From Candidatus Poribacteria bacterium (GTDB taxonomy: Bacteria > Poribacteria > WGA-4E > WGA-3G), in contig OY282386.1 in the NCBI GenBank assembly GCA_958295945.1, forward strand, positions 4,712,001-4,776,000: DNA of 64,000 bases, read 5' to 3'. Shown one piece after another: positions 33,183 through 43,635 of this stretch; the first letter of the stretch is position 1; every line of letters begins with the position of its first letter. A program made the translations under genes and the position numbers. A model generated the notes under the pieces. The model searched no databases, was not told where the DNA came from, and worked only from the letters and a program-made list of their open reading frames with translations.

Positions 33183-34841
33183 CTACCGATTAAGTAACAC
33201 AGGCAACTTACCTGTTGCTTGTCTCTTTCCAAGTAATACTTCTATTGCTGCCAACAAAGAATAATAGTTGTCATCATAGGTGGCAATGGCACATTCAACA
33301 TTGGGACATTCGCGGAGGTGATAGGGAGATGCAGTGGAGATAGCAACTATCGGAACAGAAGTTTTCTGACTTAACTCATGCACCATTTTCGCATGCTGTA
33401 AATTATCTATTCCCACAACGATAATAGAAGGTTTTGATGACAACAAATAGGGTATGTATTGCCGCGTGATCAATTTAGGCGGAATCATCACAGTTCTGAC
33501 ATGTGCAAGTTCTGTATGCGCTTTCATGAAAGTGTTTGAAAAGTCGCGGGAGGGGCTGACGATAAGCACCGGTTGTTTCGGGGCTTCATCCAATGGGAGA
33601 ATTCCAGGTGTGTCCTTAACAATAGTTACTGCTTGTGTTGAAATTGTTTGCGCGATATCTCTGTGTTTTCTACTTCCTACAACAGAAAGCGGTGAGTTGA
33701 TTGCCTTTGGGTTTGCTATATGTTCATAGTTCCTATCAAACAAACCGTATGCATTTTTGCTCTTTAGAATACGACGTACTGAGTCGTCAAGACGAGCTTT
33801 TGTTATATTTCGTGTCTTTACTGCTCGTAGTATAGCACTATATGCCGATTGTTGCTTTTTTAATGTCCATGGTACGAGTAATATGTCCGCTCCTGCTTGA
33901 AATGCAGCTACTGATGCATGTCTAATATCATGAGTTTCCTCAATCGCCTTCATTTCAAGATCATCTGTAATTATTAGACCCTCAAATCCAAGTTCCTGTC
34001 GTAATAGCTTATTTAAAATTGTGCGTGAAAGTGTCGCTGGAAACTTTAAATCAAGTTCTGGATAATGTACGTGTGCTGTCATTATTGCACCAACACCTGC
34101 GTCAATCGCCACACGAAAAGGTGACAAGTCAACATCGTGCATACGTTTTTTCTTTTTAGCAACTAACGGTAATTTCTTGTATGAATCTGCACTCGTATCA
34201 CCGTGTCCAGGAAAATGCTTCGCAGTAGCGAGCACACCTTGTCTCTGTAGACCACGAATATAAGCTGAACCAAGTTGAGAGACATTTTCTGCTGAATCAC
34301 CGAAAGAACGGACACCAATCGCAGGATTCTTAGGATTAGTGTTAACATCCAAGACAGGTGCAAAATTGAGATTTATACCTAACACAGCCAATTCAGTACC
34401 GGTAACATCACCCGCTTTTTCTGCTAACTTCTGTGAACGAGTTGCACCCAATGCCATATTTCCAGGAAAGGTTGTCGCACCTTTGTGCAACCGAGTGACT
34501 TTCCCTCCCTCTTGGTCAATAGCAATGAAAAGTGGTATGCCTTTTGGGGTGGTTTGGGCAAGTTTTTGAAGTTCTGTCGTTAAGGCAGCTACCTGTTCAG
34601 GAGTTTGTATATTCTTAGCATATAAAATTATTCCACCGATAAAACGTTTGGTTATATGTGCTTTCGGAACAGGACCTACTTGTCTCCCGCCAATTCCACA
34701 GATGAAGAGTTGTCCAACCTTCTCCTCTAATGTCATCCTACCAATTATTCCATCAATCTCTAAATCAGATAGAGCAATTGCAGGAACTGTTTGAGACATC
34801 GCTAAAGAGATACATAAAAGCAGTGTATATATGTTTCGCAT
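33183..34841 (-). CDS. nagZ: Beta-N-acetylhexosaminidase, glycoside hydrolase family 3
   Basis: The 552-residue protein has a signal peptide (1-~24), then the GH3 barrel with IAIDQEGGKVTRL, the substrate and His motif KHFPGHGDTSADSYKKLPLV, MTAHVHYPELD and the nucleophile block LIITDDLEMKAI. A C-terminal alpha/beta sandwich follows (~400-552), so it is the longer two-domain form found in Gram-positive and other bacteria rather than the short cytosolic E. coli NagZ. Expected role: removal of N-acetylglucosamine during peptidoglycan recycling. GGAG precedes the ATG. The stop TAG lies within a CGGTAGG repeat end (33183-33185). Confidence 0.9.
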   Translation of the reverse strand: MRNIYTLLLCISLAMSQTVPAIALSDLEIDGIIGRMTLEEKVGQLFICGIGGRQVGPVPKAHITKRFIGGIILYAKNIQTPEQVAALTTELQKLAQTTPKGIPLFIAIDQEGGKVTRLHKGATTFPGNMALGATRSQKLAEKAGDVTGTELAVLGINLNFAPVLDVNTNPKNPAIGVRSFGDSAENVSQLGSAYIRGLQRQGVLATAKHFPGHGDTSADSYKKLPLVAKKKKRMHDVDLSPFRVAIDAGVGAIMTAHVHYPELDLKFPATLSRTILNKLLRQELGFEGLIITDDLEMKAIEETHDIRHASVAAFQAGADILLVPWTLKKQQSAYSAILRAVKTRNITKARLDDSVRRILKSKNAYGLFDRNYEHIANPKAINSPLSVVGSRKHRDIAQTISTQAVTIVKDTPGILPLDEAPKQPVLIVSPSRDFSNTFMKAHTELAHVRTVMIPPKLITRQYIPYLLSSKPSIIVVGIDNLQHAKMVHELSQKTSVPIVAISTASPYHLRECPNVECAIATYDDNYYSLLAAIEVLLGKRQATGKLPVLLNR

Positions 34842-34863
34842 GTCTTATCTCCAATTAACTTTT

Positions 34864-35001
34864 TATAGTAAAAATCATAATTATTTACACACGACGGTAG
34901 GTTCGGTTTCCTAACCGAACCGGTGTTTGTTCAGTCTCATAGATGCGGTTAGGAAACCGCATCTACCGAGGAGTGTGAACGTATTTTTACATTTCACTAT
35001 A
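34864..35001. repeat. 138-bp MITE-like element with two GGTTTCCTAAC hairpins
   Basis: The ends TATAGTAAAAATCATAATTA... and the reverse complement TATAGTGAAATGTAAAAATA... agree at 20 of 29 positions and end in CACAC. Inside lie two hairpins: GGTTC-GGTTTCCTAACC-GAACC type (34900-34921) and ATGC-GGTTAGGAAACC-GCAT (34943-34962). It occupies nearly the entire gap between the DUF4175 gene stop and the nagZ start. Confidence 0.8.
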
Positions 35002-35008
35002 ATAGTAA

Positions 35009-38000
35009 CTACTGGATCTTCTGTGAAAGTGCTTTAAAATATTGCCTGAGTTGTTCACGATATTGAAAAGGTATATTTTCTAATTCCTTAGCATTTGGAT
35101 TAGTTTCAAGTTTTCGTACGATTTCTAAAAGTTCTGGATGTAACGGCGGTACATCTTGCGAAGGGGTAGTCGGTCTTTTGGCAACTTCTGCTTTACGTTT
35201 TTTACCGACATCACGTTTTTGTAATGATTTTAAACTATCCAACATCCTTGTAACTATTCTTTCCTGCTGTTCAATAACATCATCGTTGAGAGTGCCTTGC
35301 TCAAGTTTTCTCTCAACATCACCCATTTCCTCGGCAACATCTCTTAGGCTTCCAAGCATTTCGGCAGCTTCTTCAACTAACTCAGCCAGTCGTTCAGTTG
35401 CTTCGCGGATTAGTTGTTGTTGTCCTGCGAGTCGTTCAAGACGCTGCTGTAGACCGGGAGTTCTCCCTTGTTCGCGCATCTGTTGACTCAGGTTTTGTGC
35501 CATCTGATTCAGTTGCTCTTGACTTTGTGCAAGCTGTTGCAGCTGTTCCAACATATCTTGCAATCCACCAGCACCCATCTGTTGGTTCATCTGTGCCATC
35601 GCATTTAATATATCAAAAATTACTTGGTTGAGATTAGCAAGTGCTTGTCTTTGTATAGGTAGTGCAAGATTTGTCTGCCGATCTTCCAACGCACGCGCCG
35701 CCCGTTTTAATGCATCACTCGATTCATTCAACCGCCAGACTATTTTCGGATCTATCTGCATCTGTTGCTTACCAAGTTCCCACAGTTTGTCGGCAATATG
35801 ATCAATACTGTTTGCTGTACTGAGTTCTTTACCTGCAAGCTGCTGCAATCGTAAAACTTCACTTGGTATGTATTCCTGCATGTTTGTTGTCACAAACTCC
35901 CTCGTTTGATTTATGACATTCTCATGCTGATGTGAAAGATACAAACCACTCTTGACCGCTTCTCGCATTGCAGTTAATGTCTGATCTGCATTTGAACCTT
36001 CCATAAACTCCAATGCATTATCTAAGCCTTGTGCTAATTCAGTCATTGTTTCTTCGGCTTCCCTACCTGTATTGAGTGCATCCTGTGTCTCTGAATTCCG
36101 TAGATTCTCGCTTGTATTTTGCAGGTTTTCCGATAGATTCTGATCTTTGGTATATTGATTGAGGCGTTTTACTTCGTCCGCAATTTTCTGGATTTGTGGT
36201 GCGGTGTTCTCTTGAGATTGTGCCATCTCTGACATATCGTTACCGAGTGTATTCAACTTTTCACTGAGTTTATCAGATTCCTGTGTAATTCTATCTTCCT
36301 TCTGTGCAACATCGTTGAGTTCAGTTTGTTCCAATGAAGTATCCGCTTGTTGAGTTTGATCAGAGTCTTCAGTTTGTTGTGCTTCAGTTGTCTCAGATTC
36401 CGTTGACTCTGAATTAACTAATGAATCCATCAATTCCTTTTGCTGGTCAGCGAGATCTTGCGCCTGCTTGGCTGCTGCTTCAAGTTTCTGCTGCATTATC
36501 ATTTGTTGATATAAGGATTTCATACGTTCAAGCTGCTGTTGGAACTGCTCCTGATTGAAGTTCGCTTCAGTCATTGACCTTTCTTGTTCAGTCAACTGTT
36601 GGTGAGCTAACGCCTCGTTCAATTTATTCAAAAGTTCTTGATGTTCTTCTGATAGTGCTTCTTTCATCAACTCTTGAAGTTCCTGATATTTCTGAATCGT
36701 TTCTGGTTCAAAGAGTTGATTCTTCTCAATATCTTCAGTTGTCTGTTCCATGCCAGAGATGAGTTCATTTGCTTTCTTTTTGATTTCTTCTTGGGTTTCA
36801 ACAACTTGCTGCAGCAGTTTCTTATCTGAATGCGAAAATTCTTTGAACTTACGAATCTTGTCAAGAAGTTGGTCAACAACGCCTGTTGCTTCAGACTGTT
36901 CATCAAATAACTCGTCTAAACCGTATTGTTCTGCCTCTTGTTCTGTCGCAAGGTCATCATATAATTCGTACAATGTTGGAAATCGTAGCGTGTATGTGCG
37001 TGATTTACCGATATTTGCACCGGAAACATCATCAGTGTCAAGTGCCTGAACATAATAAGAGAGTGTATCCCCAGGGAAGAGTCCAATTGGATCAATATCC
37101 CAAGTGTATGTGATGAACTGTGATGTCTGTGGTGGGGATGTGTTCACTGGGATTTGCTTGAGTGTAATTATCTTATCATCTACATTCTCTTTTTGTATTC
37201 GATGTACCAATTGTAACGCCTGAATTCCATAGTCATCCGTTGCTTCAACTTTGAGTTTGACAAGCATGTCATTATCCAGAACCAAGTCTTTACCCGGTTC
37301 AACAATTTCAACTTGTGGTGGAGAATCTTTGTATACATTCAGCGTATAAACAAGAGGATCAATGTTTGTTAGACCTTCGTTATCCTGTATCTGAATATGG
37401 TATGTCCCTGCTTGCTCTGCAATGAAACTTCCTTCTATTCCTGCCTCTGCATCAACTTTCAACTTTATAAGTTCTGCATCTTCAAAGATTAGATGTGCTT
37501 CAGATAATGGTTTGTTGCTTTCGCCCGTTAACACTACCTCAGTGCCATATAATACTTCCGCATCCCCTGTATTTGCTTCAAGAGTTTGGGATGGAAGCTG
37601 CGTGTATGCTGGATAATTGAGTTGTAGTTGAAAAGTCTTGACAATCGGTTCATGACTAACAGATATTTGAAATCGTTCAGATGCATTGTCTTTTGTTGAA
37701 ACATAGTATCGTAGGGAACGATCAATGTTCTCAACCTTTGCTATATAAGGAATCTCTGTGGGTTCCCGGTTCATCAGAATGGATTGCCATTTCTCTTTTT
37801 CAACAAGGTGCGGTAAGTCATTCTCTACATTTTCAACAATCTGTTCAATATCAGTGGAGTCTGGAACAATATTCCTCTGTTCTTCTGTTTCTTCAGTTTG
37901 TGTTAATCGGTAATACACATAAACAGGTGCATCAAGGTGACCACTTACTTTCGCACTGATAGTAACATCTTCACCACGTTTAATTTTGACGTTCCCAGGA

Positions 38001-38620
38001 TTTACCTCTTCTATCTGTACCGTAAATCCATCCATCGGTGATTTTGGTAAGGATTCCAATGTTTGTGAGAACCCTTTTAATGCAGATGGTAGAAAGAAAT
38101 TAGTGAGTACTAAAATTCCTACAGAAATTACAGCAATTCCAGCATTACGTTTGATTTTACTATATTCAGTCTGAAATATCTGCTTCTGTTCAATTTTCTC
38201 TACATCATCTTGTGTTTGCTGGATCAACTGTTCTACAAATTCCTGAGCATACCCTAATCGGTTGTTCTCAAGAGTAGGTTTGAGTTGAACTGCACTGAGT
38301 ATCCTATTTTCTATGTTTGGATACGATTTTTCAAGATACGCAGCAACTTTAGTATGTGAGAATTTACGTAATTGTGGTAAGACAAGAATCCGAAATGTAA
38401 AATAGATCAATAAACCGAATGAAACAACTACTATGCCACCTCGGAAAAGACGGGGAAGTGGCAGATATAAAAGCAGAAGAACTCCTGTCATTACAATAGC
38501 AAGCGTGCTGAACCATCTCAACAAACTATCTGAAAAGATTAGCCATCGCCAAGTTCTGCGTATCGTAATCAATTTGGCAATAATGGTCTGATAAATCCGG
38601 TTAGTGTTTTGATTTGACAT
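35009..38620 (-). CDS. DUF4175-family membrane protein with very long coiled coil
   Basis: The 1203-residue protein has two to three N-terminal membrane helices (about 30-95, plus one near 155-175), a periplasmic Ig-like region (~190-540) and a glutamine/glutamate-rich coiled coil from ~600 to 1120 (for example MLEQLQQLAQSQEQLNQMAQ). This matches DUF4175, found with vWA and DUF4159 proteins in envelope clusters. I use the ATG at 38620 (AAAGGA upstream) rather than the one at 38638. It is the last of three co-directional genes. Function unknown; perhaps a periplasm-spanning scaffold. Confidence 0.85.
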   Translation of the reverse strand: MSNQNTNRIYQTIIAKLITIRRTWRWLIFSDSLLRWFSTLAIVMTGVLLLLYLPLPRLFRGGIVVVSFGLLIYFTFRILVLPQLRKFSHTKVAAYLEKSYPNIENRILSAVQLKPTLENNRLGYAQEFVEQLIQQTQDDVEKIEQKQIFQTEYSKIKRNAGIAVISVGILVLTNFFLPSALKGFSQTLESLPKSPMDGFTVQIEEVNPGNVKIKRGEDVTISAKVSGHLDAPVYVYYRLTQTEETEEQRNIVPDSTDIEQIVENVENDLPHLVEKEKWQSILMNREPTEIPYIAKVENIDRSLRYYVSTKDNASERFQISVSHEPIVKTFQLQLNYPAYTQLPSQTLEANTGDAEVLYGTEVVLTGESNKPLSEAHLIFEDAELIKLKVDAEAGIEGSFIAEQAGTYHIQIQDNEGLTNIDPLVYTLNVYKDSPPQVEIVEPGKDLVLDNDMLVKLKVEATDDYGIQALQLVHRIQKENVDDKIITLKQIPVNTSPPQTSQFITYTWDIDPIGLFPGDTLSYYVQALDTDDVSGANIGKSRTYTLRFPTLYELYDDLATEQEAEQYGLDELFDEQSEATGVVDQLLDKIRKFKEFSHSDKKLLQQVVETQEEIKKKANELISGMEQTTEDIEKNQLFEPETIQKYQELQELMKEALSEEHQELLNKLNEALAHQQLTEQERSMTEANFNQEQFQQQLERMKSLYQQMIMQQKLEAAAKQAQDLADQQKELMDSLVNSESTESETTEAQQTEDSDQTQQADTSLEQTELNDVAQKEDRITQESDKLSEKLNTLGNDMSEMAQSQENTAPQIQKIADEVKRLNQYTKDQNLSENLQNTSENLRNSETQDALNTGREAEETMTELAQGLDNALEFMEGSNADQTLTAMREAVKSGLYLSHQHENVINQTREFVTTNMQEYIPSEVLRLQQLAGKELSTANSIDHIADKLWELGKQQMQIDPKIVWRLNESSDALKRAARALEDRQTNLALPIQRQALANLNQVIFDILNAMAQMNQQMGAGGLQDMLEQLQQLAQSQEQLNQMAQNLSQQMREQGRTPGLQQRLERLAGQQQLIREATERLAELVEEAAEMLGSLRDVAEEMGDVERKLEQGTLNDDVIEQQERIVTRMLDSLKSLQKRDVGKKRKAEVAKRPTTPSQDVPPLHPELLEIVRKLETNPNAKELENIPFQYREQLRQYFKALSQKIQ

Positions 38621-38664
38621 TACTTTTCCTTTGTACAATTTGACCTATATACATTTGATGAATT

Positions 38665-39345
38665 TTATTGAGTCAGCACATATACAGCAATATTGACAGC
38701 CATTTTGGATGCCAATTCACGCACTTCTGGCGTATCATCTGGATGTACTCTTGCATCTTCCAAGCCATCACCAATATCAGCACTGTATGCATAGAAAACC
38801 GCCATTCTACCATCATGGAACAAACCAAAACCTTGTGCAGGTTCTGAATCGTGTTCATGTATTTTGGGGAGTCCCTGCAAATCGTAATAACAGTTATAAA
38901 TATGATGATTATTCGGTATTGGCTGCAATTCCTGATCTGGAAAAACCCTACCTATTTCCCTACGAAAACTTTTGTCTAATCCGTAATCATCATTTACAAA
39001 GAGAAAACCACCACTTGTAAGATATTGTCGCAATGCTGATACTTCGTTTTCTGTCAAACGGATATTCCCATGGCCAACAATATATAGCATGGGATATTGA
39101 TAGAGCACATGATCGGTTAGTTTAAGTATTACACGGTCGTCAGCAGTTGCGATATCTGTCCTTTCGCGTAAAATTCGAAGCCAATTTCCAATTGCAGACG
39201 GATCCCCATACCAATCACCACCCCCGCCATACTGAACTTGAGCAATTGTAAAGAGTTCTCCTGCATTTTTTGTGCCAATTATAGAAAAGAATAGAAAAAA
39301 ACAGAATACAATTAATTTTATTCTTGAAATATATCTATTGAACAT
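38665..39345 (-). CDS. DUF4159-domain protein
   Basis: The 226-residue exported protein (N-terminal hydrophobic segment ~9-24) has the DUF4159 features FTIAQVQYGGGGDWYGDPSA, YPMLYIVGHGNIRLTENEV, LRQYLTSGGFLFVNDDYG and YYDLQGLPKIHEHD. The domain resembles class I glutamine amidotransferase folds without their catalytic cysteine. It lies between the vWA and DUF4175 genes (gaps of 14 and 44 bases), a conserved trio. Role unknown. Confidence 0.88.
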   Translation of the reverse strand: MFNRYISRIKLIVFCFFLFFSIIGTKNAGELFTIAQVQYGGGGDWYGDPSAIGNWLRILRERTDIATADDRVILKLTDHVLYQYPMLYIVGHGNIRLTENEVSALRQYLTSGGFLFVNDDYGLDKSFRREIGRVFPDQELQPIPNNHHIYNCYYDLQGLPKIHEHDSEPAQGFGLFHDGRMAVFYAYSADIGDGLEDARVHPDDTPEVRELASKMAVNIAVYVLTQ

Positions 39346-39359
39346 AACAAATTATAATC

Positions 39360-41669
39360 TTATATCAGACCATTACGTTTTCGTATTAACCATTCAGCTC
39401 CCAACAATCCAACGACAGTTATTAAGACGAAGGGATGTGCCCACAAATCACGTTCTATATCAACAAAGACAGGTTCCTTAATATCGCTGATTTTGTCTAC
39501 TATGGAATGTGCATCCTCAATATTCACATACACACCACCCGTCTTTTCACTTAGTTCTGTAAGTAACGAAACGTTCAACTGAGGTGCTTCTAATTCAATA
39601 AGCTGCGGATGAACGAAAAACTCTACCTCATCTTCACCCAACGATATATTACCTGATTGACCAACTGCTTTTATCTTGTATGCTCCTATTTCATCAACTT
39701 TTAGCTGCGCAGTAAAATTCCCAACAATCCCCGATTGTGTGTCCGCTGACTCGCTGTGTGTCTTCAGTGGAAATGTAGACCCACTCGGAGTGGTAACCGA
39801 TAACTGAATTTCGGCTTCCTGCTGCGCCTGCATAATAAGAGAATAAGCCTTTATGTTGAATGTAACCCTATCTCCTTGCGCATAAGTTGGTGATGCGGTC
39901 GTAAGATATATGTGATTTCCATCTGTTTGTTGGGACACCCATCGAAGTGTTTGCGCCCAAAATCGTGGGTATAAAGATTGATATGTAGTGTCTTTATATG
40001 TGTTGACACCAAAGTGCCAATTCCATATACCTTCAGCTGCAAAGAGTAGACTTTTACCAAGACCCACGCGTTGAAAAATCAGGACGGGTTCTCCAGTCTG
40101 TTTTGTAATCAAAGTCGTAGCACCTGCTCTAAGTTGGAATCTGCGATATGATCGCGTAAGAGAGGGTAGATTTTGCCACATTTTTTTATTACTGTCTATT
40201 GTATCTGTGAATTGTAGGATAGGATGAAACATACCAGACTGTGTGAGCTCAACGGAGAATTCTCCTTCCTGCTCTAAACAGCCATCAGATGGAATTTGAA
40301 TTGGAAGAACTTGTGCAAGCCTTGTGTTTCTAAACCCATCCACTCCTAAAGCATTATGTGATGGTAGAAAGATTACTGCTTTTCCAAATTGTTCAACAAA
40401 ATCAACTATTGCTTGTTGTTGTGTTGAATTGAGATGTTCTGCTGTTAAATCGCCTAAGATCAAAATATCATATTTTGAGAGTTCATCGAGAGATGCAGGA
40501 AAACGAGACAGTTGTGTATTACTATCTTGTGGAAAATAACCATCGTTCCGTTTGAGTATTGATTCTGGATTGTTCTGCTTTGACAGTATTGTAAACGTTG
40601 GTTCTATATCTGGATCACGTTCAAGAGTCCGTTTCAGAAATGTATATTCCCATCGCGGTCTGCCTTCAAAATACAGAACATTCAATTTTGCCTTCACTAC
40701 CTTCAATGAAAATGTCTTTTCATTGTTAGAATCCGTAAGTTCACCATCTAATGTTGGCAGTATGATTTTATATTGGAAATTACCCTCTGACTGTGGCGTA
40801 AGTTTAAGTTCAACGAGATGTTGTGTGCCTTTCATCAAACGGTGTCCGTTTAACGTTACAGACTGCTCAACATCAGACTCAGGGAAATTCAGAATAGATG
40901 CATCAACAAGACGATTTGATCCAAACTCACGAAGAGATACACGGACTGACTCTTCGTCATATCCTGTCTGCACAACATTTATGCGGACGACCGTTTCATG
41001 TCCAGTGTATGCAATAGGAAGGACATCAACATTCTGAATCAGTATATCTCTTGGTGGTTGTGGTGAACCGACCCCAATCGTATAAACAGCTGTCTTCAAT
41101 GCAACAATGTCTTCAACAGATAATGTTGAAGCGTTATGCGCACCATCAGTAATCAGAATGATTCCGGCATTCGGTTGACCACGCCATCTCTGCACCGTTT
41201 CATCAATCACAGATGATATATCCGTGAGTGATCCTTCTGGTTCTAACTTTTCTAATCCGATTATCTCTTCCCTAAGAACTGAATCAAAACTGTAAAGATG
41301 AACTTTGTATTTGCTCTTTAGATTCTGAATAAATTGACTGGATTCATCAAAAAGAAACCTATTGACCTGATCTAAACGCGAAATATCTGATTTACCAAGA
41401 TAATTATCCTCCAATTGCATGCTCCGCGAAGTATCAACTAAAATGGATAGATGTGTTGGTGGTGTAACATCTTTCTTTGCTATAATAACAGGTGCTAATA
41501 GACAACAGAGAAGAATAGCAATAGCTACAAAACGTAAAGCAATAAGTGAATTCCGTAGCATGGCACGTAGTGGTTGCTCGACTCTGAAATATCCATATAC
41601 AGTGATACAAACTGCAATGATTATGCTAAGAACAATTACCCATGCTGGTAAAAAATATGTGAAACGCAT
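39360..41669 (-). CDS. Membrane protein with von Willebrand factor A domain and amidotransferase-like region
   Basis: The 769-residue protein starts with two membrane helices (about 8-27 and 41-64), then a vWA domain with the MIDAS motif DTSRS (LSILVDTSRSMQLEDN) and GIILITDGAHN. The middle has a glutamine amidotransferase-like segment (YDILILGDLTAEHL, FVEQFGKAVIFLPSHNAL), and a last helix sits near the C-terminus (PFVLITVVGLLGAEWL). This is the BatA-like layout usually found with MoxR ATPase and DUF58 genes; those are not adjacent here. It is the first gene of the vWA-DUF4159-DUF4175 operon, with a promoter at 41703-41732. Confidence 0.85.
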   Translation of the reverse strand: MRFTYFLPAWVIVLSIIIAVCITVYGYFRVEQPLRAMLRNSLIALRFVAIAILLCCLLAPVIIAKKDVTPPTHLSILVDTSRSMQLEDNYLGKSDISRLDQVNRFLFDESSQFIQNLKSKYKVHLYSFDSVLREEIIGLEKLEPEGSLTDISSVIDETVQRWRGQPNAGIILITDGAHNASTLSVEDIVALKTAVYTIGVGSPQPPRDILIQNVDVLPIAYTGHETVVRINVVQTGYDEESVRVSLREFGSNRLVDASILNFPESDVEQSVTLNGHRLMKGTQHLVELKLTPQSEGNFQYKIILPTLDGELTDSNNEKTFSLKVVKAKLNVLYFEGRPRWEYTFLKRTLERDPDIEPTFTILSKQNNPESILKRNDGYFPQDSNTQLSRFPASLDELSKYDILILGDLTAEHLNSTQQQAIVDFVEQFGKAVIFLPSHNALGVDGFRNTRLAQVLPIQIPSDGCLEQEGEFSVELTQSGMFHPILQFTDTIDSNKKMWQNLPSLTRSYRRFQLRAGATTLITKQTGEPVLIFQRVGLGKSLLFAAEGIWNWHFGVNTYKDTTYQSLYPRFWAQTLRWVSQQTDGNHIYLTTASPTYAQGDRVTFNIKAYSLIMQAQQEAEIQLSVTTPSGSTFPLKTHSESADTQSGIVGNFTAQLKVDEIGAYKIKAVGQSGNISLGEDEVEFFVHPQLIELEAPQLNVSLLTELSEKTGGVYVNIEDAHSIVDKISDIKEPVFVDIERDLWAHPFVLITVVGLLGAEWLIRKRNGLI

Positions 41670-41702
41670 TATGTGTATGCTTTCTCAATTTAATCTATAG
41701 AC

Positions 41703-41732
41703 ATTATATCTTGAAAATGTGTCCACTGTCAA
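41703..41732 (-). promoter_or_regulatory. Consensus sigma70 promoter of the vWA-DUF4159-DUF4175 operon
   Basis: Minus strand TTGACA (41727-41732), an 18-base spacer and TATAAT (41703-41708), about 35 bases before the start at 41669. Confidence 0.7.
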
Positions 41733-41953
41733 CTGTTTTTATGTTAGAATCAATCAATTGGTCTTATATGACAATGAAGACTGATTCAATGTAATTACTG
41801 ATATTTCAAAGGAAATGTACACAATGCATAAAAAAGATTACCAATTTGGTAAGGATAATGTCATAATATATGTGTTTCATTTCTAAAATATAAAAATAAC
41901 AAACGCAATTAACTTAAAATCTTCAACTAATAAATAAAACATATAGGAGTAAA

Positions 41954-42916
41954 ATGGAAACCATTTCATTACACGGAATTATCACAGCAAGACAAATTAT
42001 ATACAATTACATAAAACCTTCACCATTACGATACTATCATGAGTTATCTGATAAACTCGGATTTGAAGCATACATCAAACATGAAAACCATCTCCCTACA
42101 AGAAGTTTCAAGGTACGTGGTGGAATTAATTTTCTGTCTAAATTGCCATCCGCACACAAGAAACAAGGAGTAATTACAGCAACGCGTGGCAATCACGGAC
42201 AATCTATCGCTTTTGCAGCTGCACAGTTCGGTGTAAAAGCAACTATCGTTGTTCCACGCGGAAATAATCCTGAAAAAAACTCTGCAATGCAGGCTTATAG
42301 GGCAGAATTAATTGAATATGGTGATGATTTTGATGAAGCACGTGAAATGTGTGTAAAACTTCAAGATGAACAAGGTTTGTACTACATACACCCCTGTATG
42401 GAACCTGAACTCGTACACGGTGTAGGTACATATTCACTTGAAATCTTTGAAGACCTACCCAATGTAAATACAATTATCGTTCCTATCGGTGGCGGGAGTG
42501 GAATCTGCGGGGCAATCACCGTTGCAAAGGCATTAAATCCCAACGTAAACATTATTGGTGTTCAAGCTGAAAATGCTCCCGCTATTTACCGTACTTGGAA
42601 AACAGGTAAGTATGTTGAGACAGAAACATGTGATACAATCGCTGATGGACTCGCAACTCGTGTGCCTTTCTCTATACCATTCTCAATCATCAAAAATGGT
42701 GTCCACGACATTATCTTAGTCAGTGAAGAGGAAATTCAAGAAGGAATCCTAATGGCTTTACGATATACTCATAATTTGGCAGAAGGTGCAGGTGCTGCAG
42801 CACTTGCAGCAGCAGTCAAACTTACAGACAAATTAAGAGGACAAATTGTGGTTATTATTATGAGTGGTGGGAATATTGATATCCAAACTTTAAAGCAAGT
42901 GTTAATGGACTCCTAA
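41954..42916 (+). CDS. Threonine/serine dehydratase (PLP-dependent, fold type II)
   Basis: The 320-residue enzyme carries the PLP lysine K53 in PTRSFKVRGG, the asparagine loop TRGNHGQSIAFAA, and the phosphate-binding glycine loop PIGGGSGICGA. It deaminates threonine (to 2-oxobutyrate) or serine. There is no C-terminal regulatory ACT domain, so it resembles catabolic TdcB-type or EutB-type enzymes rather than biosynthetic IlvA. AGGAG lies before the ATG. The stop codon overlaps the stop of the convergent thiamine gene. Confidence 0.9.
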   Translation: METISLHGIITARQIIYNYIKPSPLRYYHELSDKLGFEAYIKHENHLPTRSFKVRGGINFLSKLPSAHKKQGVITATRGNHGQSIAFAAAQFGVKATIVVPRGNNPEKNSAMQAYRAELIEYGDDFDEAREMCVKLQDEQGLYYIHPCMEPELVHGVGTYSLEIFEDLPNVNTIIVPIGGGSGICGAITVAKALNPNVNIIGVQAENAPAIYRTWKTGKYVETETCDTIADGLATRVPFSIPFSIIKNGVHDIILVSEEEIQEGILMALRYTHNLAEGAGAAALAAAVKLTDKLRGQIVVIIMSGGNIDIQTLKQVLMDS

Positions 42917-43635
42917 TCATACCAATTGTGAATCACATAAACAGGTGCCGAATCTTCGGATAATTGTATTTTTGCAGATTCCGCACCTTCAACAAACTCA
43001 TTACGGAGTGCATTTGACAAGTCAGAATGTATATGTAGTGATGTCAAATTCCAACGTAGATTTTCACTACTTTTAACAACTACATTCGGTTCTTCTGCTA
43101 TAAGCGATACTCGCTGCAATCCTCTGTTTTTTCGCATTAAACGTAATTCTGACAACACATAATGAATCGTCTGATTCGGATCACGCATTTCCGCTTTGTA
43201 GTCACTGTGTTTTCCTTGACAATGATGATGTCCAAATCGCATTAACTTCAGATTCCCAAGAAAATGATCCGTTTCATATCCACCCGGTTTCGGCAATCCG
43301 CCATATAGGATAATATGGCTGCAACTATATGTATCCAAAGCATATTTCACTGCCAACTGACCATCTGTCATATCCTTATCTGTCTGTCCTACCCATTCAT
43401 CAATAATTTGCTTTGCTTCAGGTTGACTTCCTTTAACTGAATCCATATCACCAATTAGCACGTCAGGGATAATTGGTTTTATAGCATCTTTATTTAAAAG
43501 ATCAAATATACGGATACCACCATCAGCACAAATAAGTGGGTAACTGTTATTAACACCACACACGACTTCTTGCTGATAAAAGTCCAGATGACGTGTATCA
43601 TAATATCCATTAAGAAATATCGTTGCGGCTTTCAT
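42913..43635 (-). CDS. Thiamine pyrophosphokinase-like protein
   Basis: The 240-residue protein has the TPK blocks CADGGIRIFDLL, PDVLIGDMDSVK, TDKDMTDGQLAVKYAL and LYGGLPKPGGYETDHFLGNL, holding the conserved aspartates for Mg-ATP and thiamine binding. It is expected to convert thiamine to thiamine diphosphate. The C-terminal thiamine-binding part is divergent (LRLMRKNRGLQRVSLIAEEP), so the substrate is slightly uncertain. It overlaps the upstream DUF2156 gene by 26 bases and meets the threonine dehydratase at overlapping stop codons. Confidence 0.85.
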   Translation of the reverse strand: MKAATIFLNGYYDTRHLDFYQQEVVCGVNNSYPLICADGGIRIFDLLNKDAIKPIIPDVLIGDMDSVKGSQPEAKQIIDEWVGQTDKDMTDGQLAVKYALDTYSCSHIILYGGLPKPGGYETDHFLGNLKLMRFGHHHCQGKHSDYKAEMRDPNQTIHYVLSELRLMRKNRGLQRVSLIAEEPNVVVKSSENLRWNLTSLHIHSDLSNALRNEFVEGAESAKIQLSEDSAPVYVIHNWYD